A program made the position numbers and the translations under genes. Positions 19,780 through 29,303 of a stretch of DNA of 64,000 nt are shown one piece after another. The first letter of the stretch is position 1. Every line of letters starts with the position of its first letter. The notes under the pieces were generated by a model, which had not been told where the DNA came from, did no database searches, and saw only the letters and a program-made list of their open reading frames with translations. Where the stretch lies: NCBI RefSeq assembly GCF_048541825.1, contig NZ_CP183332.1:1054001-1118000 (forward strand), read 5' to 3'. The stretch comes from Caulobacter sp048541825 (lineage in GTDB: Bacteria > Pseudomonadota > Alphaproteobacteria > Caulobacterales > Caulobacteraceae).

Positions 19780-21981
19780 ATGAACCGCAACAACATCGAG
19801 CTGAAGATCTTCGGCCTGATCATGGGCATGGCGGCCGCCATGGTCCTCATTGCGGCCGGCCTGTTGTTCACCGCCACGCGCCAGGCCGATCTGCGCGAGC
19901 GTCAGTACGAACAGACCCTGGTCAGCAACGGCCTGCGCCAGCGCGGCAAGGAAGTTCAAACCAGCCTCAATCCGTATGTCATCTGGGACGAGGCGATCCA
20001 CAAGCTGGACAACGACTTCGACCTGGCCTGGGCCAACCAGAACATCGGCGCCTCGATCGGCGGCGCCCTGGGCTACAGCGTCGTTTTCGTGCTCGACGCC
20101 GACAACAGGCCGATCTACGGCCACATCAATGGCACGGATGTCGCGCCGGAATCCTTCGGCCTGTATGCCGCCCAGACCCAGACGCTGATCAGCCAGGTTC
20201 GCGCGATCGAAACCGACCCCGCCAAGGTCGCCAAGATGCGCGCGGTCCATTTCAGCCACGTCGAACTGGTCGGTAGCGAGCCGGTGATGATCACCGTGTC
20301 CCTGGTGCGTCCGGATCTGAAGGCCAGGACGCGCGGCGCGCGGGCGCCGCTGGTGATTTCGGGCATGCCGGTCGCCAGCAGCGTGGTGAACGCCTTCTCC
20401 GAGCGTTTCCTGCTCAAGAACGCCCGTATCGAAATCGTGCCGGCCAGCCAGATCAAGGGCGAGAACGCCCAGACCCTGCTGGGCCGGGCGCCGGATGGCC
20501 GCGGTATCGTGCTGCGCTGGGACCCCCGCAAGCCGGGCGCCGAGCTGCTGCAGCAGGCCACGCCCATCCTGGCCCTGGCCGCCCTGGCCGCCGGCATCGG
20601 CGCGCTGATGCTGTTCCGCGTCACCCGCCGCGCCGCCAAGAAGCTGCTGCTCAGCGAGGCCGAGGCCAAGCATCTGGCCTTGCACGACCCGCTGACAGGC
20701 CTGGCCAATCGCACCCTGTTTACCGACCGCCTGATTCACGCCCACGCCCTGCTACGGCGAAAGTCCGGCTATCTGGGCGTGCTGTGCATCGACCTGGACC
20801 GCTTCAAGGAGGTCAATGACAGCTACGGCCATGACGCCGGCGACCAGGTCATCCGCGAGGTCGCCCGCCGCCTGCAGGCCATCTGTCGCGACACTGACAC
20901 CATTTGCCGTCTGGGCGGCGACGAGTTCGCGATCATCCAGCCCGACACCACGCCCGCCGGCTGCGCCACCCTGGCCCAGCGCGTGGTCGAGGGGCTGTCG
21001 GGCGATCTTGACCTCAGCATTGGCCGGGCCGAGCTGTCCTGCTCGGTGGGCGTGGCGGTGGTGTCCGACGCCGACCAGGGCCAGGCCGAGATGCTGCGAC
21101 AGGCCGATGTCGCCCTGTACCGCGCCAAGGAAGCCGGTCGTGGCCGCTACTGCTTCTTCGAGCCGGAGATGGACGCCGCCCTGCGCCTGCGCAAAGGCCT
21201 GGAGCGCGACCTGCGCGCCGCCATCGACCAGGAACGCCTGACCGTCGCCTATCAGCCCCTGACCGACGCGCGGGGCGTGATCCAGGGCGTCGAGGCCCTG
21301 GCGCGCTGGCGCGATCCCGAGCGCGGCGATATCTCGCCCGCCATCTTCATTCCGCTGGCCGAGTCGACGGGCCTGATCGCCGCCATCGGCCGGTCCGTGT
21401 TCCGCCGCGCCTGTTATGACAGCCTGCGCTGGTCGGGGCTGGAGGTCTCGGTCAACGTCTCGGCCCTGCAGTTGTCGGCGCCGGGCTTTGTCGACGAAAT
21501 CGAGGAGATCCTGGCCGAGACGGGGGCCAAAGCCGCCGACTTCGTGCTGGAGATCACCGAGACGGCCTTGTTGAAAGACAGCGACGGCGTCCACGACGCC
21601 CTGCGTCGCATCAAGCGTCTGGGCTTCCGTCTGGCGCTGGACGACTTTGGCACCGGCTATGCCAGCCTGGCCTATCTGCGCCGCCATCCGATCGACAAGC
21701 TGAAGATCGACCGTTCCTTCGTGTCCACCCTGTCGCCTGGTGGTGAGACAACATCGGTGGCCGGCGCCATCATCAGTCTGGCCAAGTCGCTGGGCCTGAA
21801 GACGACGGCCGAGGGCGTTGAGACGCAAGCCCAGTTCGACACCCTGGTGAAGCTGGGCTGCGTCGAATTCCAGGGCTTCCTGCTGGGCCGCCCCATGCCC
21901 GCCGAAGACATCGCCGCCGCCCGAGACGCGCGCCAGGCGCTGGCGAATGCCGCCAAGGTCTCGGCCCGCCAGCGTCGCTAG
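19780..21981 (+). CDS. Membrane-bound GGDEF-EAL cyclic-di-GMP protein with CHASE4-like sensor
   Basis: 733 residues from ATG 19780 (GACGAG upstream); a longer in-frame start at 19513 was rejected because it runs into the hicA remnant. Two membrane helices (about 8-30 and 262-285) bracket a periplasmic CHASE4-type domain with the motif NPYVIWDEAIHKLDNDFDLAWANQNIG. The GGDEF domain has an intact GGDEF (379-383) and an RxxD inhibitory site (RDTD). The EAL domain keeps EAL (505-507), ITETALL, DDFGTGYASL and AEGVET. Both diguanylate cyclase and phosphodiesterase activities therefore look possible. The direction in vivo is unknown. Confidence 0.92.
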   Translation: MNRNNIELKIFGLIMGMAAAMVLIAAGLLFTATRQADLRERQYEQTLVSNGLRQRGKEVQTSLNPYVIWDEAIHKLDNDFDLAWANQNIGASIGGALGYSVVFVLDADNRPIYGHINGTDVAPESFGLYAAQTQTLISQVRAIETDPAKVAKMRAVHFSHVELVGSEPVMITVSLVRPDLKARTRGARAPLVISGMPVASSVVNAFSERFLLKNARIEIVPASQIKGENAQTLLGRAPDGRGIVLRWDPRKPGAELLQQATPILALAALAAGIGALMLFRVTRRAAKKLLLSEAEAKHLALHDPLTGLANRTLFTDRLIHAHALLRRKSGYLGVLCIDLDRFKEVNDSYGHDAGDQVIREVARRLQAICRDTDTICRLGGDEFAIIQPDTTPAGCATLAQRVVEGLSGDLDLSIGRAELSCSVGVAVVSDADQGQAEMLRQADVALYRAKEAGRGRYCFFEPEMDAALRLRKGLERDLRAAIDQERLTVAYQPLTDARGVIQGVEALARWRDPERGDISPAIFIPLAESTGLIAAIGRSVFRRACYDSLRWSGLEVSVNVSALQLSAPGFVDEIEEILAETGAKAADFVLEITETALLKDSDGVHDALRRIKRLGFRLALDDFGTGYASLAYLRRHPIDKLKIDRSFVSTLSPGGETTSVAGAIISLAKSLGLKTTAEGVETQAQFDTLVKLGCVEFQGFLLGRPMPAEDIAAARDARQALANAAKVSARQRR

Positions 21982-22077
21982 ACGCCTGCGCAAAGGAAGG
22001 CTGGTCAACCGGCGTTCTTGCACGGCATCCTCAGTCTCAACAGAGGCGCTGACCTCTGACTTCGGGAGGGATGCGAC

Positions 22078-23526
22078 ATGGATCATCAAGGCGTGAGTCG
22101 TCGGGGCTTCGGGGCCATGGCTCTGGGTGGAGGGGCGCTCGGCCTGTCGGCCTGCCAGCCCAAGCCGGACACCGAGCTTGATCCCAAATCCCGGCAATTC
22201 CCGCAGGACTTCCTCTGGGGCGTGGCCTCGGCGGCTTTTCAGACCGAGGGCGCCCAGGGCGTCGATGGGCGCGGCCCCAGCGTCTGGGATGTGTTCGAGA
22301 AGAAGCCGGGGATCGTTGTCGACGGCTCCGACGCCACCGTCGCCACCGACAGCTATCGCCGCTATGCCGACGACGTGGACCTGATCGCTGGCGCGGGGCT
22401 GGACGCCTATCGCTTCTCAATCTCCTGGTCGCGGGTGCTGCCGACGGGCGAGGGGGCGACCAATCCAGCGGGCCTGGACCACTATTCGAAGATGGTCGAC
22501 GCCATGCTGGCCAAGGGGATCACCCCCTATGCCACGCTGTTCCACTGGGACCTGCCGCAGGCCCTGCAGGACAAGGGCGGCTGGAAGAACCGCGACACCG
22601 CCCTGCGCTTCGCCGACTACGCCCATGCCGTGGTCGACCGGCTGGGCGACCGGCTCAAGCACTATATCGCCCTCAACGAGGCGGCGGTTCACGCGGTCTT
22701 TGGCCATGTGCTGGGCGAACACGCCCCGGGGCTCAAGGATATCAACCTGCTGGGGCCGACCGTCCATCACATGAACCTGGCCCAGGGCTTGGCGATGCAG
22801 GCCTTGCGGGCCGGGCGGAGCGACCTGTCGGTCGGCACCACCATGGCGCTGCAGCCGTGCCGGCCGGCGGGCGAGCTGGCGTTCTGGAATCGCCCGGCGG
22901 CGGACGGTCTCGACGCCCTGTGGAACCGCGCGTGGCTGGATCCCCTGTTCAAGGGAACCTATCCCAAGAAACTGGAAGATCTGCTGAAGGGGGGCGTTGT
23001 CCAGACCGGCGACATGGCCGCGATCCGTCAGAAGGTCGACTTCCTGGGGGTGAACTATTACGCGCCGGCCTATGTCCGGCTGGACCTGTCCTCGCCCAGC
23101 AAGATCGCGCCGGCCAATCCGCCCAAGGGCGCGGAGCTGGACGCCTTTGGCCGGCACATCGACCCGTCGGGTCTTTTCCAGGTGCTGGACAGGGTGCGCC
23201 GCGACTATGGCAATCCGCCCGTGCTGATCACCGAAAACGGCTGTTCCGACCTGTTCAGCAAGGGGCCGGCGGTGATCGACGACACGTTCCGGATCAACTA
23301 TCTGCGCCGCCATCTGGAGGCGGTGCTGGCCGCGCGCGAAGCGGGCTCACCGATCGGCGGCTATTTCTGCTGGACCCTGCTCGACAATTTCGAGTGGAAC
23401 CTGGGCTACACCTCCAAGTTCGGCCTAGTGGCGCACGACCGGGCCACGGGGGTGCGAACGCCCAAGGCTTCGTACGGGTGGTTCAAGGCGCTGGCGGCAA
23501 GCGGGGCGCTGCCGATGAAGCCGTAG
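22078..23526 (+). CDS. GH1 family beta-glucosidase, Tat-exported lipoprotein
   Basis: 482 residues, with GGGAGGG upstream of ATG. The N-terminus SRRGFGAMALGGGALGLSAC combines a twin-arginine motif with a lipobox-like cysteine (C26), so the enzyme is probably folded first and anchored in the envelope. The GH1 barrel has FLWGVASAAFQTEG, the nucleophile motif LITENG and GYFCWTLLDNFEWNLGYTSKFGL. The acid/base motif, usually NEP, reads NEA (ALNEAAVHAVFGH). It should cleave beta-glucosides or related sugars taken up by the cell. Confidence 0.93.
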   Translation: MDHQGVSRRGFGAMALGGGALGLSACQPKPDTELDPKSRQFPQDFLWGVASAAFQTEGAQGVDGRGPSVWDVFEKKPGIVVDGSDATVATDSYRRYADDVDLIAGAGLDAYRFSISWSRVLPTGEGATNPAGLDHYSKMVDAMLAKGITPYATLFHWDLPQALQDKGGWKNRDTALRFADYAHAVVDRLGDRLKHYIALNEAAVHAVFGHVLGEHAPGLKDINLLGPTVHHMNLAQGLAMQALRAGRSDLSVGTTMALQPCRPAGELAFWNRPAADGLDALWNRAWLDPLFKGTYPKKLEDLLKGGVVQTGDMAAIRQKVDFLGVNYYAPAYVRLDLSSPSKIAPANPPKGAELDAFGRHIDPSGLFQVLDRVRRDYGNPPVLITENGCSDLFSKGPAVIDDTFRINYLRRHLEAVLAAREAGSPIGGYFCWTLLDNFEWNLGYTSKFGLVAHDRATGVRTPKASYGWFKALAASGALPMKP

Positions 23527-23533
23527 ATCGGGT

Positions 23534-23556
23534 CCTTCTCCCGCAAGGGGAGAAGG
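23534..23556. terminator. Hairpin between GH1 gene and convergent gene
   Basis: Arms CCTTCTCCC / GGGGAGAAGG around GCAA, 7 nt after the GH1 stop and 10 nt before the end of the opposing gene. It resembles the short 'CTCCCC...GGGGAG' intergenic palindromes seen at 29274 and 51501. It could serve both genes, though there is no long T-run. Confidence 0.5.
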
Positions 23557-23565
23557 CAGGACGCC

Positions 23566-24345
23566 CTAATCCGGCTTGCAGACCAGCACGTCCTTGCCGT
23601 CGCGCTTGGCGGGCTCCAGGCGGCCGGGGCAGGGCTTGGGATCGGAGAGGTCGATGACGAACTCCGCCTTGGCCGAGGCCGCCGGCTTGGTCGCGACCTT
23701 TGCCGCCGGCGGCTTGGCGGCGGGCTTGGCGACGGGCGCGGGCTTGGGCGGTTCGGTCATGACCGGCTCAGGCGGCGCGGCCTCTTCGACCGGTGGCGTC
23801 GGAACCGGGTCCGGCAGGGCCTCGACGGCCGAGGCCGGGGTCGGCTCGAGCGGCTTGGCGGCGTTGTAGATCAGGGCCTTGCCCAGGATGTTGGACTTCT
23901 TTTCCAGGGCCTTGGCGCGGGTTTCGCAGTCGCCGGGCGGCGACCAGCTCATCCACACCTGGGCCAGGCGCGCCTTGTTGGCCGAATCCGCGCCGCTCCA
24001 GACCGAGCGGCCCTTCTTGACCGCCGCGCCGCCATATTCCGAGATCGGACGCGGGCTGGCCTTTTCGGCCGCGGTGATCGCTGCGGTGAAGACCTTCATG
24101 TCGGCGCGGGCCTGAGCGCGCATCTCGGGATAGGTCTTCAGCGCGGCCGCGACCCCGTCGGGCCCTGGAAAGGCCTTCTCGATGCGGGTGACCTCCGGCA
24201 TCACCTGGTCATAGAGATCGGCATAGCCGCCCAGAGCGCCATAGCACCACGCGACATAGCCATAGTCGTCGCTGGGCGGCGTGGCGGAGGGAGCGACGGG
24301 CGCCTGGCCCATCATGGCCAGGGCGAGGAAGAGGGCGGTCGCCAT
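23566..24345 (-). CDS. Secreted proline/alanine-rich protein of unknown function
   Basis: 259 residues from the ATG at 24345; a longer in-frame start at 24417 would push the signal peptide (MATALFLALAMMGQAPVAPS) inside and was rejected. The first 150 residues are globular with conserved cysteines (WCYGALGGYADLYDQ, PPGDCETRAKALEKK). A Pro/Ala/Lys-rich linker (about 165-235) follows, then a short tail with DPKPCPGRLEPAKRDGKDVLVCKPD. No catalytic motif is recognised. It is probably periplasmic, with a linker able to span peptidoglycan. Function unknown. Confidence 0.75.
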   Translation of the reverse strand: MATALFLALAMMGQAPVAPSATPPSDDYGYVAWCYGALGGYADLYDQVMPEVTRIEKAFPGPDGVAAALKTYPEMRAQARADMKVFTAAITAAEKASPRPISEYGGAAVKKGRSVWSGADSANKARLAQVWMSWSPPGDCETRAKALEKKSNILGKALIYNAAKPLEPTPASAVEALPDPVPTPPVEEAAPPEPVMTEPPKPAPVAKPAAKPPAAKVATKPAASAKAEFVIDLSDPKPCPGRLEPAKRDGKDVLVCKPD

Positions 24346-24382
24346 GCGGGCGGAAGTCCTTTTGAGATCTGTGACGCTTTGA

Positions 24383-24408
24383 CTAGAGCATTTCGGAGCG
24401 GAATGGGA
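24383..24408. repeat. Possible fragment of the 108-bp alphaproteobacterial repeat
   Basis: CTAGAGCATTTCGGAGCGGAA starts with the same CTAGAGCA end as the full copies at 32469 and 54667 and resembles the AGAGCATTTTCGAGCG-type variant common in other alphaproteobacteria. The rest of the 299-bp gap (24346-24644) shows only a GC-rich CCGGCCC...GGGGCCGG hairpin near 24500-24526 and nothing coding. Confidence 0.35.
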
Positions 24409-24644
24409 CCACAGCATGGCGCCTTGGGCGTCCGCGTGATCTCAAGCTGGGCCATAACGGGCGACGACGCGAAAGGCTCCACCATGAATTCGGGTTCATC
24501 CCACCGGCCCTGGGGTGGGGCCGGCGGCGGAATATGTTAGAAGACCGACAGAGAGCGTGATCCGTATCGCGTTGTCGCGCGTACCTTTTCTGTCGTCACG
24601 TCCTTGCCATCACCTCGCCACCCTTTTGGGCTTTCACCGCTTCC

Positions 24645-25340
24645 ATGACTTTCTGGCGCAACATCGCAACCATAGCCGCGCGCCGGCTCGATCTGGCCGA
24701 GTGCACGGACTGTCCGGCGGGCCTGCCGGGCGAGGATCCGGCGTTTTCGACGGCGGTGACGGCTCTGGGCGCCAAGTTGGCCAAGGCCGACGGCCGGGCC
24801 GACGGGCACGAGTTCGCCGCCTTCAGCGAGGTTTTCCAGCCCGACCCGGCCTCGGAAGACAATATTCACCGCCTGTACGACCTGGCCCGTCAGACCACCC
24901 ATGGCTTCGAAAGCTATGCCAAGCGCCTGGCAAAGCGCTATCGCACCTGTCCTCAGATCCTTGAGGACGTGGTCGACGGCCTGTTCCACATCGCCAAGGC
25001 CGACGGCGTGGTGACCCAGGGCGAGCTGGATTATCTGGAGCGGGTGGCGGATCTTTTCGGCCTGTCGCCGCTGGCCTTTCGCCGACTGCGCGCCGTGCAT
25101 CTGGGATCGAGCGCCCACGATCCGTACATGATCCTGGACGTGGCGCACGACGCTGACGACGCTGCTGTGCGCTCGGCCTGGAAGATCGCCCTGTCGTCGG
25201 CGCACCCCGATCGCGCCCGGGCCCGGGGCCTGCCCAGCGAGTTCATCGAGGTGGCCGAGGCCAAGTCGGCGGCGATCAACGAGGCCTTCAGCACCGTGAT
25301 GCGCGAGCGTCGCGAGCTGGGTCTGGCGACCGCCGGTTGA
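24645..25340 (+). CDS. TerB-DnaJ domain protein (DjlA-like, no membrane anchor)
   Basis: 231 residues. Residues about 30-150 are a TerB-like helical domain (KLAKADGRADGHEFAAF, FHIAKADGVVTQGELDYLERVADLFGLS). Residues about 165-231 form a J-domain with the HPD motif (SSAHPDRARA). DjlA-type co-chaperones stimulate DnaK, but E. coli DjlA has an N-terminal membrane helix, absent here, so this version is likely cytosolic. No linked chaperone or tellurite gene is present. Confidence 0.88.
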   Translation: MTFWRNIATIAARRLDLAECTDCPAGLPGEDPAFSTAVTALGAKLAKADGRADGHEFAAFSEVFQPDPASEDNIHRLYDLARQTTHGFESYAKRLAKRYRTCPQILEDVVDGLFHIAKADGVVTQGELDYLERVADLFGLSPLAFRRLRAVHLGSSAHDPYMILDVAHDADDAAVRSAWKIALSSAHPDRARARGLPSEFIEVAEAKSAAINEAFSTVMRERRELGLATAG

Positions 25341-25499
25341 CCCGCTCCGGGCGAGTCGCGGAGCGAGACACTATGTCTCGGGCGAAATGGGCTTTTCAGA
25401 TCGATCACGCGGGTGTTGAGTTGACGTTCAGCGTCCGTGCACCAACCTTGTTGACCATACGTGCTGCGTTGTGGCGTTCGCGCTGAGAAGGGACGATCA

Positions 25500-25793
25500 A
25501 TGACGGGTTCGACCACGATGACCGGCGGTTCTGCTCTGCGTAGCCTCGCATGGCTGGCTGGCGCACTTGCGACCTCGGCTGCCGTCGTGATCGGTTCTGT
25601 GCTGGCCGTCGTCTTCGCCGCTACGGTGGTGGTCATCGGCTTTATGGGCAGCGCGCTCTTTGGTCTGGTGGCTCTGGCCCTGCGGGCTCGCCGCACCGTC
25701 CAGGCCAAGACCAGCAGCGATCCTTCCCTGATCGAAGCGCGCAATGTCGGCGGCCATTCCTGGGTCGCCTACGGCTGGAACGAGCGGCCCTAA
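25500..25793 (+). CDS. Small membrane protein of unknown function
   Basis: 97 residues from ATG 25500 with GAAGGGACG upstream; a longer start at 25461 lacks support. One long hydrophobic stretch (about 10-58: LAWLAGALATSAAVVIGSVL, then VVFAATVVVIGFMGSALFGL) probably spans the membrane twice. The tail IEARNVGGHSWVAYGWNERP is polar. No family is recognised. The 159-bp gap before it (25341-25499) shows no feature. Confidence 0.65.
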   Translation: MTGSTTMTGGSALRSLAWLAGALATSAAVVIGSVLAVVFAATVVVIGFMGSALFGLVALALRARRTVQAKTSSDPSLIEARNVGGHSWVAYGWNERP

Positions 25794-25806
25794 GTCGTAT
25801 TCTGCC

Positions 25807-26064
25807 CTAGCCGTAGTGATAGCGGCACTGAGCGATCAGAAGCCCGTCCTCGGAAGGGCGATAGACTAGGCGATGTTCCTGGGTCAGGCGCCTGGACCAC
25901 CAACCCGATAGAGCGCCGCGCAGCGGCTCAAGCTTGCCCGTACCTTTGAACGGCGTGCGGGCGCATTCCCTGATCAAGCCGTTGAGGCGCGTGAGCAGTT
26001 TGGGGTCATGCGCCTGCCAATACAGATAGTCGTCCCAGGCCTGCTCACTGAAGATGAGCTTCAT
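25807..26064 (-). CDS. yoeB: YoeB toxin (RelE-superfamily mRNA endonuclease)
   Basis: 85 residues, the typical YoeB length. LRGALSGWWSRRLTQEHRLVYR and the C-terminal QCRYHYG are diagnostic. The catalytic residues E46, R65, H83 and Y84 occupy the same numbers as in E. coli YoeB. It cleaves mRNA on the ribosome when free of antitoxin. The start overlaps the yefM stop by 4 bp, with the antitoxin first. Confidence 0.95.
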   Translation of the reverse strand: MKLIFSEQAWDDYLYWQAHDPKLLTRLNGLIRECARTPFKGTGKLEPLRGALSGWWSRRLTQEHRLVYRPSEDGLLIAQCRYHYG

Positions 26065-26315
26065 TCGGCGAGCGGGCGTTCGCTTCCCAGACCTTGATCC
26101 AGCTGCGCCACCGCGGTGAGCAGGCGGTCGGCATTGGCGGGACTGCGTAGCAGGTAGCGCGTTTCTTCGAAGGCGGCGAAGTCTTCCAGCGACATCAAAA
26201 CAGCGGAAGGCTTGCCCTTGTCGCGTGTGATGATCACCGGCTCATGGTCGTCGTTCACACGATCAATCGTCGCGGCGAGGTTCTTGCGCAGTTCGCTGTA
26301 GGACGTTGTTCGCAT
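26061..26315 (-). CDS. yefM: YefM antitoxin (Phd/YefM family)
   Basis: 84 residues. MRTTSYSELRKNLAATIDRVNDDHEPVIITRDKGKPSAVLMSLEDF is the Phd/YefM DNA-binding and dimerisation domain. The C-terminal part wraps YoeB. First gene of the pair, 4-bp overlap with yoeB. It represses its own promoter together with YoeB; a short palindrome just upstream is a candidate operator. Confidence 0.95.
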   Translation of the reverse strand: MRTTSYSELRKNLAATIDRVNDDHEPVIITRDKGKPSAVLMSLEDFAAFEETRYLLRSPANADRLLTAVAQLDQGLGSERPLAE

Positions 26316-26324
26316 GGCTCATTT

Positions 26325-26340
26325 GTACGTGATTGCGTAC
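26325..26340 (-). promoter_or_regulatory. Candidate YefM-YoeB operator
   Basis: GTACG (26325-26329) and CGTAC (26336-26340) form an inverted repeat around TGATTG, 10 nt upstream of the yefM ATG. YefM operators in other bacteria are short palindromes with a TGTACA-like core, so this is a reasonable guess. Confidence 0.5.
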
Positions 26341-26428
26341 TCGCGATCAAGGTGCGCGTTTGGCGGCGGTTTCATCGCGCTTCCCCAACGTCGCCCTTGC
26401 GGCGAGCCTCGGTGTGGCCGATGCTGCT

Positions 26429-26445
26429 TTCAAACAAGCGTTGGG
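26429..26445 (+). promoter_or_regulatory. 17-nt motif shared with 40049-40065, upstream of an oxidoreductase operon
   Basis: TTCAAACAAGCGTTGGG sits 8 nt before the ATG of the monooxygenase-acyl-CoA dehydrogenase pair. The identical 17-mer precedes the DUF1254-formaldehyde operon. The core CAAAC-AAGC-GTTgG is nearly palindromic, like operators of TetR-type regulators; it also overlaps the GGGAGG ribosome-binding region. Confidence 0.5.
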
Positions 26446-26453
26446 AGGCGAGG

Positions 26454-26744
26454 ATGATCGGTGTAGTGGCGACCTTGAAGGTCCAGGTCGAAAAGACCTC
26501 AGAATTCGAAGCGGTGTTCCTGGATCTGGCGGCCAAGGTGAAGGCCAATGAGTCGGGTTGCCTGCTGTACCAGTTGACCAAGAGCAAGACCGAGGCCGGA
26601 ACCTACAAGGTTCTGGAGCTCTATGCCTCGATGGATGACCTGAAGGCGCACGGCGGCACCGACTATTTCAAGGCCGGCGGTGTGGCGATGGGGCCGTTCA
26701 TGGCCGGTCGTCCCGAGATCGAATATCTGGACGCGGTGGAGTAG
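26454..26744 (+). CDS. Antibiotic-biosynthesis-monooxygenase (ABM/YgiN-like) family protein
   Basis: 96 residues from ATG 26454 (GGGAGGCGAGG upstream); longer in-frame readings run into the yefM gene. The fold signature is VVATLKVQVEKTSEFEAVFLDLAAKVKANESGCLLYQL...YKVLELYASMDDLKAHGGTDYFK, a ferredoxin-like barrel found in quinol monooxygenases and heme-independent oxygenases. It is 5 bp upstream of an acyl-CoA dehydrogenase and likely co-transcribed. Confidence 0.85.
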   Translation: MIGVVATLKVQVEKTSEFEAVFLDLAAKVKANESGCLLYQLTKSKTEAGTYKVLELYASMDDLKAHGGTDYFKAGGVAMGPFMAGRPEIEYLDAVE

Positions 26745-26749
26745 CAGCC

Positions 26750-27961
26750 ATGGATCTCGCTTTTTCACCTGAAGACCTGGCCTTCCAGCAGGAGGTCCGC
26801 GCCTGGATCGCCGGCGCCTATGACGACGATCTGCGCCGGCAGATGAGCCAGTCCAAGAACGGTTATCTGGACAAGGCCGGCCAGGTGAAATGGCAAAAGA
26901 AGCTGGCCGAGCGTGGCTGGGCCGCGCCTGACTGGCCGGTGGAGTGGGGTGGTTGCGACTTCACCGCTTCGCAGCGCTACATCTTCAACATGGAATTGAG
27001 CCTGGCTGGCACGCCCAACCCCTCGCCCATGGGCCTGAAGATGTGCGCGCCGGTGGTCCTGGCGTTCGGCACCGAAGAGCAGAAGCAGCAGCACCTGCCG
27101 GCGATCCTGTCGTCCGACATCTGGTGGTGCCAGGGCTATTCGGAGCCCGGCTCGGGATCGGATCTGGCCAGCCTGCAGATGAAGGCCGAGCGCGACGGCG
27201 ACGACTATGTGCTGAACGGCTCGAAGATCTGGACCACCCAGGCCCAGTGGGCTGACTGGATGTTCTGCCTGGTGCGCACATCCAACGAAGGCAAGCCGCA
27301 GAGCGGCATCAGCTTCCTGCTGCTGCGCATGGACAGCCCCGGCATCCAGATCAAGCCGCTGCCGACCCTGGATGGCCCCGCCGAGGGCGAGCAGGAGATC
27401 AATCAGGTCTTCTTCGACAATGTCCGCGTGCCGATCGCCAATCGCATCGGCGAGGAGAACAAGGGCTGGACCTACGCCAAGTACCTGCTCGAGTTCGAGC
27501 GCGGCAACGCCTATGCGCCGGGCCTGATGAACATGATCCGCAAGGTGCGCAAGATCGCAACCCTGGAACTGGCCGACGACGGCGGGCGCCTGATCGACGA
27601 CCCGGACTTCCGTTCCAAAATCGCCAATCTGGAGATTTCGGTCGAGGCGCTCAACGCTGCAGAACTGCGGATCTTCTCGGGTCGCAGCGCTGGCAAGGCG
27701 GTGGGGCCGGTCTCGTCGATGCTGAAATGCGTGGGCTCGGAGGCCCAACAGGCCATCACCGAACTGACCCTGGAGGCGGTCGGAACCTATGCCGCGCCGT
27801 TCGTCCGCGACACCTGGGCCCCGACCAACGAGGGCCGGGCCGGTCCCGACTATGCTGCGCCGGCCGCGCCCAGCTATTTCAACTACCGTAAGGCGTCGAT
27901 CTATGCCGGATCCAACGAGATCCAGCGCAACATCATGGCCAAGATGGTGCTGGGGCTTTAG
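26750..27961 (+). CDS. Acyl-CoA dehydrogenase
   Basis: 403 residues with the full family layout: N-terminal helical domain, beta-barrel with WWCQGYSEPGSGSDLASLQMKAERDGDDYVLNGSKIWTT and C-terminal helical domain ending IYAGSNEIQRNIMAKMVLGL. FAD-dependent alpha,beta-dehydrogenation of an acyl-CoA. The insert DGPAEGEQEINQVFFDNVRVP resembles enzymes acting on branched, steroid-side-chain or other unusual acyl-CoAs rather than simple fatty acids. Forms a pair with the preceding monooxygenase-like gene. Confidence 0.93.
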   Translation: MDLAFSPEDLAFQQEVRAWIAGAYDDDLRRQMSQSKNGYLDKAGQVKWQKKLAERGWAAPDWPVEWGGCDFTASQRYIFNMELSLAGTPNPSPMGLKMCAPVVLAFGTEEQKQQHLPAILSSDIWWCQGYSEPGSGSDLASLQMKAERDGDDYVLNGSKIWTTQAQWADWMFCLVRTSNEGKPQSGISFLLLRMDSPGIQIKPLPTLDGPAEGEQEINQVFFDNVRVPIANRIGEENKGWTYAKYLLEFERGNAYAPGLMNMIRKVRKIATLELADDGGRLIDDPDFRSKIANLEISVEALNAAELRIFSGRSAGKAVGPVSSMLKCVGSEAQQAITELTLEAVGTYAAPFVRDTWAPTNEGRAGPDYAAPAAPSYFNYRKASIYAGSNEIQRNIMAKMVLGL

Positions 27962-27996
27962 CCCCATCATCCTCCGAGGCTCGCCGATGGCGCAGA

Positions 27997-28039
27997 CCTC
28001 AGGATGAGGAGATTCTGTTCTGATTTCCTCATCCTGAGG
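27997..28039. repeat. Long palindromic intergenic repeat (CCTCAGGATGAGGA type)
   Basis: Perfect 14-bp arms CCTCAGGATGAGGA (27997-28010) and TCCTCATCCTGAGG (28026-28039) with a 15-nt loop, flanked by an imperfect extension of the palindrome on both sides (27968-28070). Such CCTCATCCTGAGG palindromes are widespread between genes in Caulobacter and rhizobia. It fills most of the 213-bp gap after the dehydrogenase gene. Confidence 0.7.
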
Positions 28040-28174
28040 CACCCGCGAAGCAGGCTTCGAGGGACGTCTGGCCTCTCAACCAGACACAGGGTCGGTTGCA
28101 GATTTTCTGCATAGTCCATAATCGCAACCCGCTCCATAACCTCTCCCAACACCGACCCTCCTTCGGAGCGCCCC

Positions 28175-29266
<1,092 letters not shown>

Positions 29267-29273
29267 GTTTTCT

Positions 29274-29301
29274 GCCCTCCCCCTGAAGGGGGAGGGCTTT
29301 T
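29274..29301 (+). terminator. Terminator of the old yellow enzyme gene
   Basis: Perfect 10-bp stem GCCCTCCCCC / GGGGGAGGGC with TGAA loop followed by TTTT, 7 nt after the stop. The opposing gene ends 3 nt further on. Confidence 0.85.
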
Positions 29302-29303
29302 CC

